Below, in pieces: positions 63,206 to 64,000 of a DNA stretch of 64,000 nt. The number at the start of each line of letters is the position of its first letter. Position 1 is the first letter of the stretch. The stretch is from Gammaproteobacteria bacterium (lineage in GTDB: Bacteria > Pseudomonadota > Gammaproteobacteria > Steroidobacterales > Steroidobacteraceae). The translations under genes and the position numbers were made by a program. The stretch covers positions 62,140-126,139 of the forward strand of contig PLUE01000039.1 of the NCBI GenBank assembly GCA_003164785.1, read 5' to 3'. The notes beneath the pieces were generated by a model. That model did not search any database. It had not been told where the DNA came from and saw nothing but the letters and a program-made list of their open reading frames with translations.

Positions 63206-64000
63206 ATGGGCGATTCGGCAACCGCGGTGACGGCATCGAACGCGGGAGTCCTGCGGCAGCAATTCTTGCTCGGCATGAGCCATGCCGCATGCACGGTCAA
63301 CGTCGTGACGACCGACGGTGTCGCGGGGCGCCACGGCGTCACGGTCTCGGCGATGGTGTCGGTCTCTGCGGACACCCCGAACCCGACATTGCTCGTCTGC
63401 ATTCACCATCTAAGTCCGGTGGCGGACGCGCTGCTGCAGAACGGCGTATTTTGCGTCAACGTGCTGCGCGAGGATCAGGCGCGCATCTCCGACACCTTCG
63501 CGGGGCGCAGCGGCGCGCGCGGGGCCGACAAGTTCGATTGCGCCGACTGGACCACCCAGGTCACCGGCGCACCCCGGGTGCTCGATGCGCTGGTGGCATT
63601 CGATTGCCGCGTGACGGGGAGCGACCGGATCGGGTCGCACTTCGTGGTCTTCGGTTCGGTCGAGGATATCTTCGTGTCGGGAGCCGGCGCGCCGTTGATC
63701 TACGCCAACCGGGCCTACGGCGTGCCGCTGCACTTCCATCCGAGGCCGATTCCGGTCCCCGGCGCCGAGCAGAGCCTGGCTCTCGGCTGCTTTCAGACCT
63801 TCGCTCCCTATCTCGTGCCGGCGTTGGTCTCGCGTCTCACCAAGCTGCATCCGGATATCGCCCTGACGCTGATCGAGGCCGACCAGAGCCATCTGCTCGC
63901 CGGTCTGCGGCGCAACGAGATCGAACTCGCGCTCCTGTACGACTTCGATCTCGGCGCCGACATCGAGGTCGACAATCTCGCCGATCTCGTCCCCTATGTT
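63206..64000 (+). CDS. Flavin reductase fused to LysR substrate-binding domain, 3' partial
   Basis: 265 residues visible from ATG 63206 to the window edge, frame open throughout. Residues about 15-170 are an HpaC/FMN split-barrel flavin reductase (MSHAACTVNVVTTDG, VTVSAMVSVSAD, TLLVCIHHLSPV, FCVNVLREDQ, IGSHFVVFGSV, LIYANRAYG). From about 190 the sequence becomes a LysR-type effector-binding domain (LGCFQTFAPYLVPALVSRL, LRRNEIELALLYDFDL). There is no helix-turn-helix, so it should not bind DNA. It presumably feeds reduced FMN or FAD to the adjacent oxygenase, with the sensor domain gating this. The C-terminus is outside the window. Confidence 0.88.
   Translation, partial: MGDSATAVTASNAGVLRQQFLLGMSHAACTVNVVTTDGVAGRHGVTVSAMVSVSADTPNPTLLVCIHHLSPVADALLQNGVFCVNVLREDQARISDTFAGRSGARGADKFDCADWTTQVTGAPRVLDALVAFDCRVTGSDRIGSHFVVFGSVEDIFVSGAGAPLIYANRAYGVPLHFHPRPIPVPGAEQSLALGCFQTFAPYLVPALVSRLTKLHPDIALTLIEADQSHLLAGLRRNEIELALLYDFDLGADIEVDNLADLVPYV

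Overview
The window is a high-GC chromosomal segment of a Gram-negative bacterium. The orders tsaE-amidase-mutL-miaA-hfq-hflX-hflK-hflC-(DUF2065)-purA and pepA-holC-(small ORF)-valS, with lptF-lptG divergent from pepA, are typical of Gammaproteobacteria. The high GC, the large TonB-dependent receptor and the GH3/S53/OFA-transporter content suggest a heterotroph of the Nevskiales/Steroidobacterales type. That placement is inferred from gene order and protein style and was not tested by phylogeny.

Layout. 1-3.9 kb: a partial FAH-family hydrolase, a secreted YceI protein, then a gene graveyard holding a histidine-kinase remnant back to back with a DUF3800-like remnant, an unrecognised gene and a gene-poor stretch. 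4-9.4 kb: prfC converging on a moxR-DUF58-transglutaminase operon. 9.4-16.7 kb: valS/holC/pepA and lptF/lptG. 16.6-21.8 kb: a five-gene operon for a Gld-type ABC exporter with DUF4340 and RDD partners. 21.8-32.4 kb: an unknown gene, then a tightly overlapping ten-gene operon for a glycan. It encodes an asparagine-synthase-like amidotransferase, two glycosyltransferases, an unknown protein, CDP-glucose synthesis and dehydration, a TylC3-type C-methyltransferase, a 3,5-epimerase, a ketoreductase and a small membrane protein. 32.6-35.3 kb: a CHASE3-like/GAF/GGDEF/EAL protein and tRNA-Glu(CTC). 35.4-49.2 kb: housekeeping genes (pcnB, folK, a deoxynucleoside kinase, queG, tsaE, amidase, mutL, miaA, hfq, hflX, hflKC, purA). 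49.2-54.4 kb: a GH3 glucosidase, a FucP-like sugar permease and an S53 (kumamolisin-type) peptidase. 54.4-58.4 kb: an OFA-family transporter with two microproteins (32 and 54 aa), a periplasmic-sensor diguanylate cyclase and tRNA-Leu(CAG). 59-64 kb: a TonB receptor with a clear terminator, an HpaB-type flavin monooxygenase, and a partner flavin reductase fused to a LysR effector-binding domain that runs off the window.

The most interesting items are (1) the flavin reductase-LysR sensor fusion beside the HpaB-type oxygenase, (2) the operon apparently making a CDP-activated 3-C-methyl-6-deoxyhexose without the 3-deoxygenation enzyme, and (3) the very small genes beside the OFA transporter. No CRISPR array, complete insertion sequence, prophage or rRNA gene was seen. 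All family calls come from reading motifs; no database search was possible.
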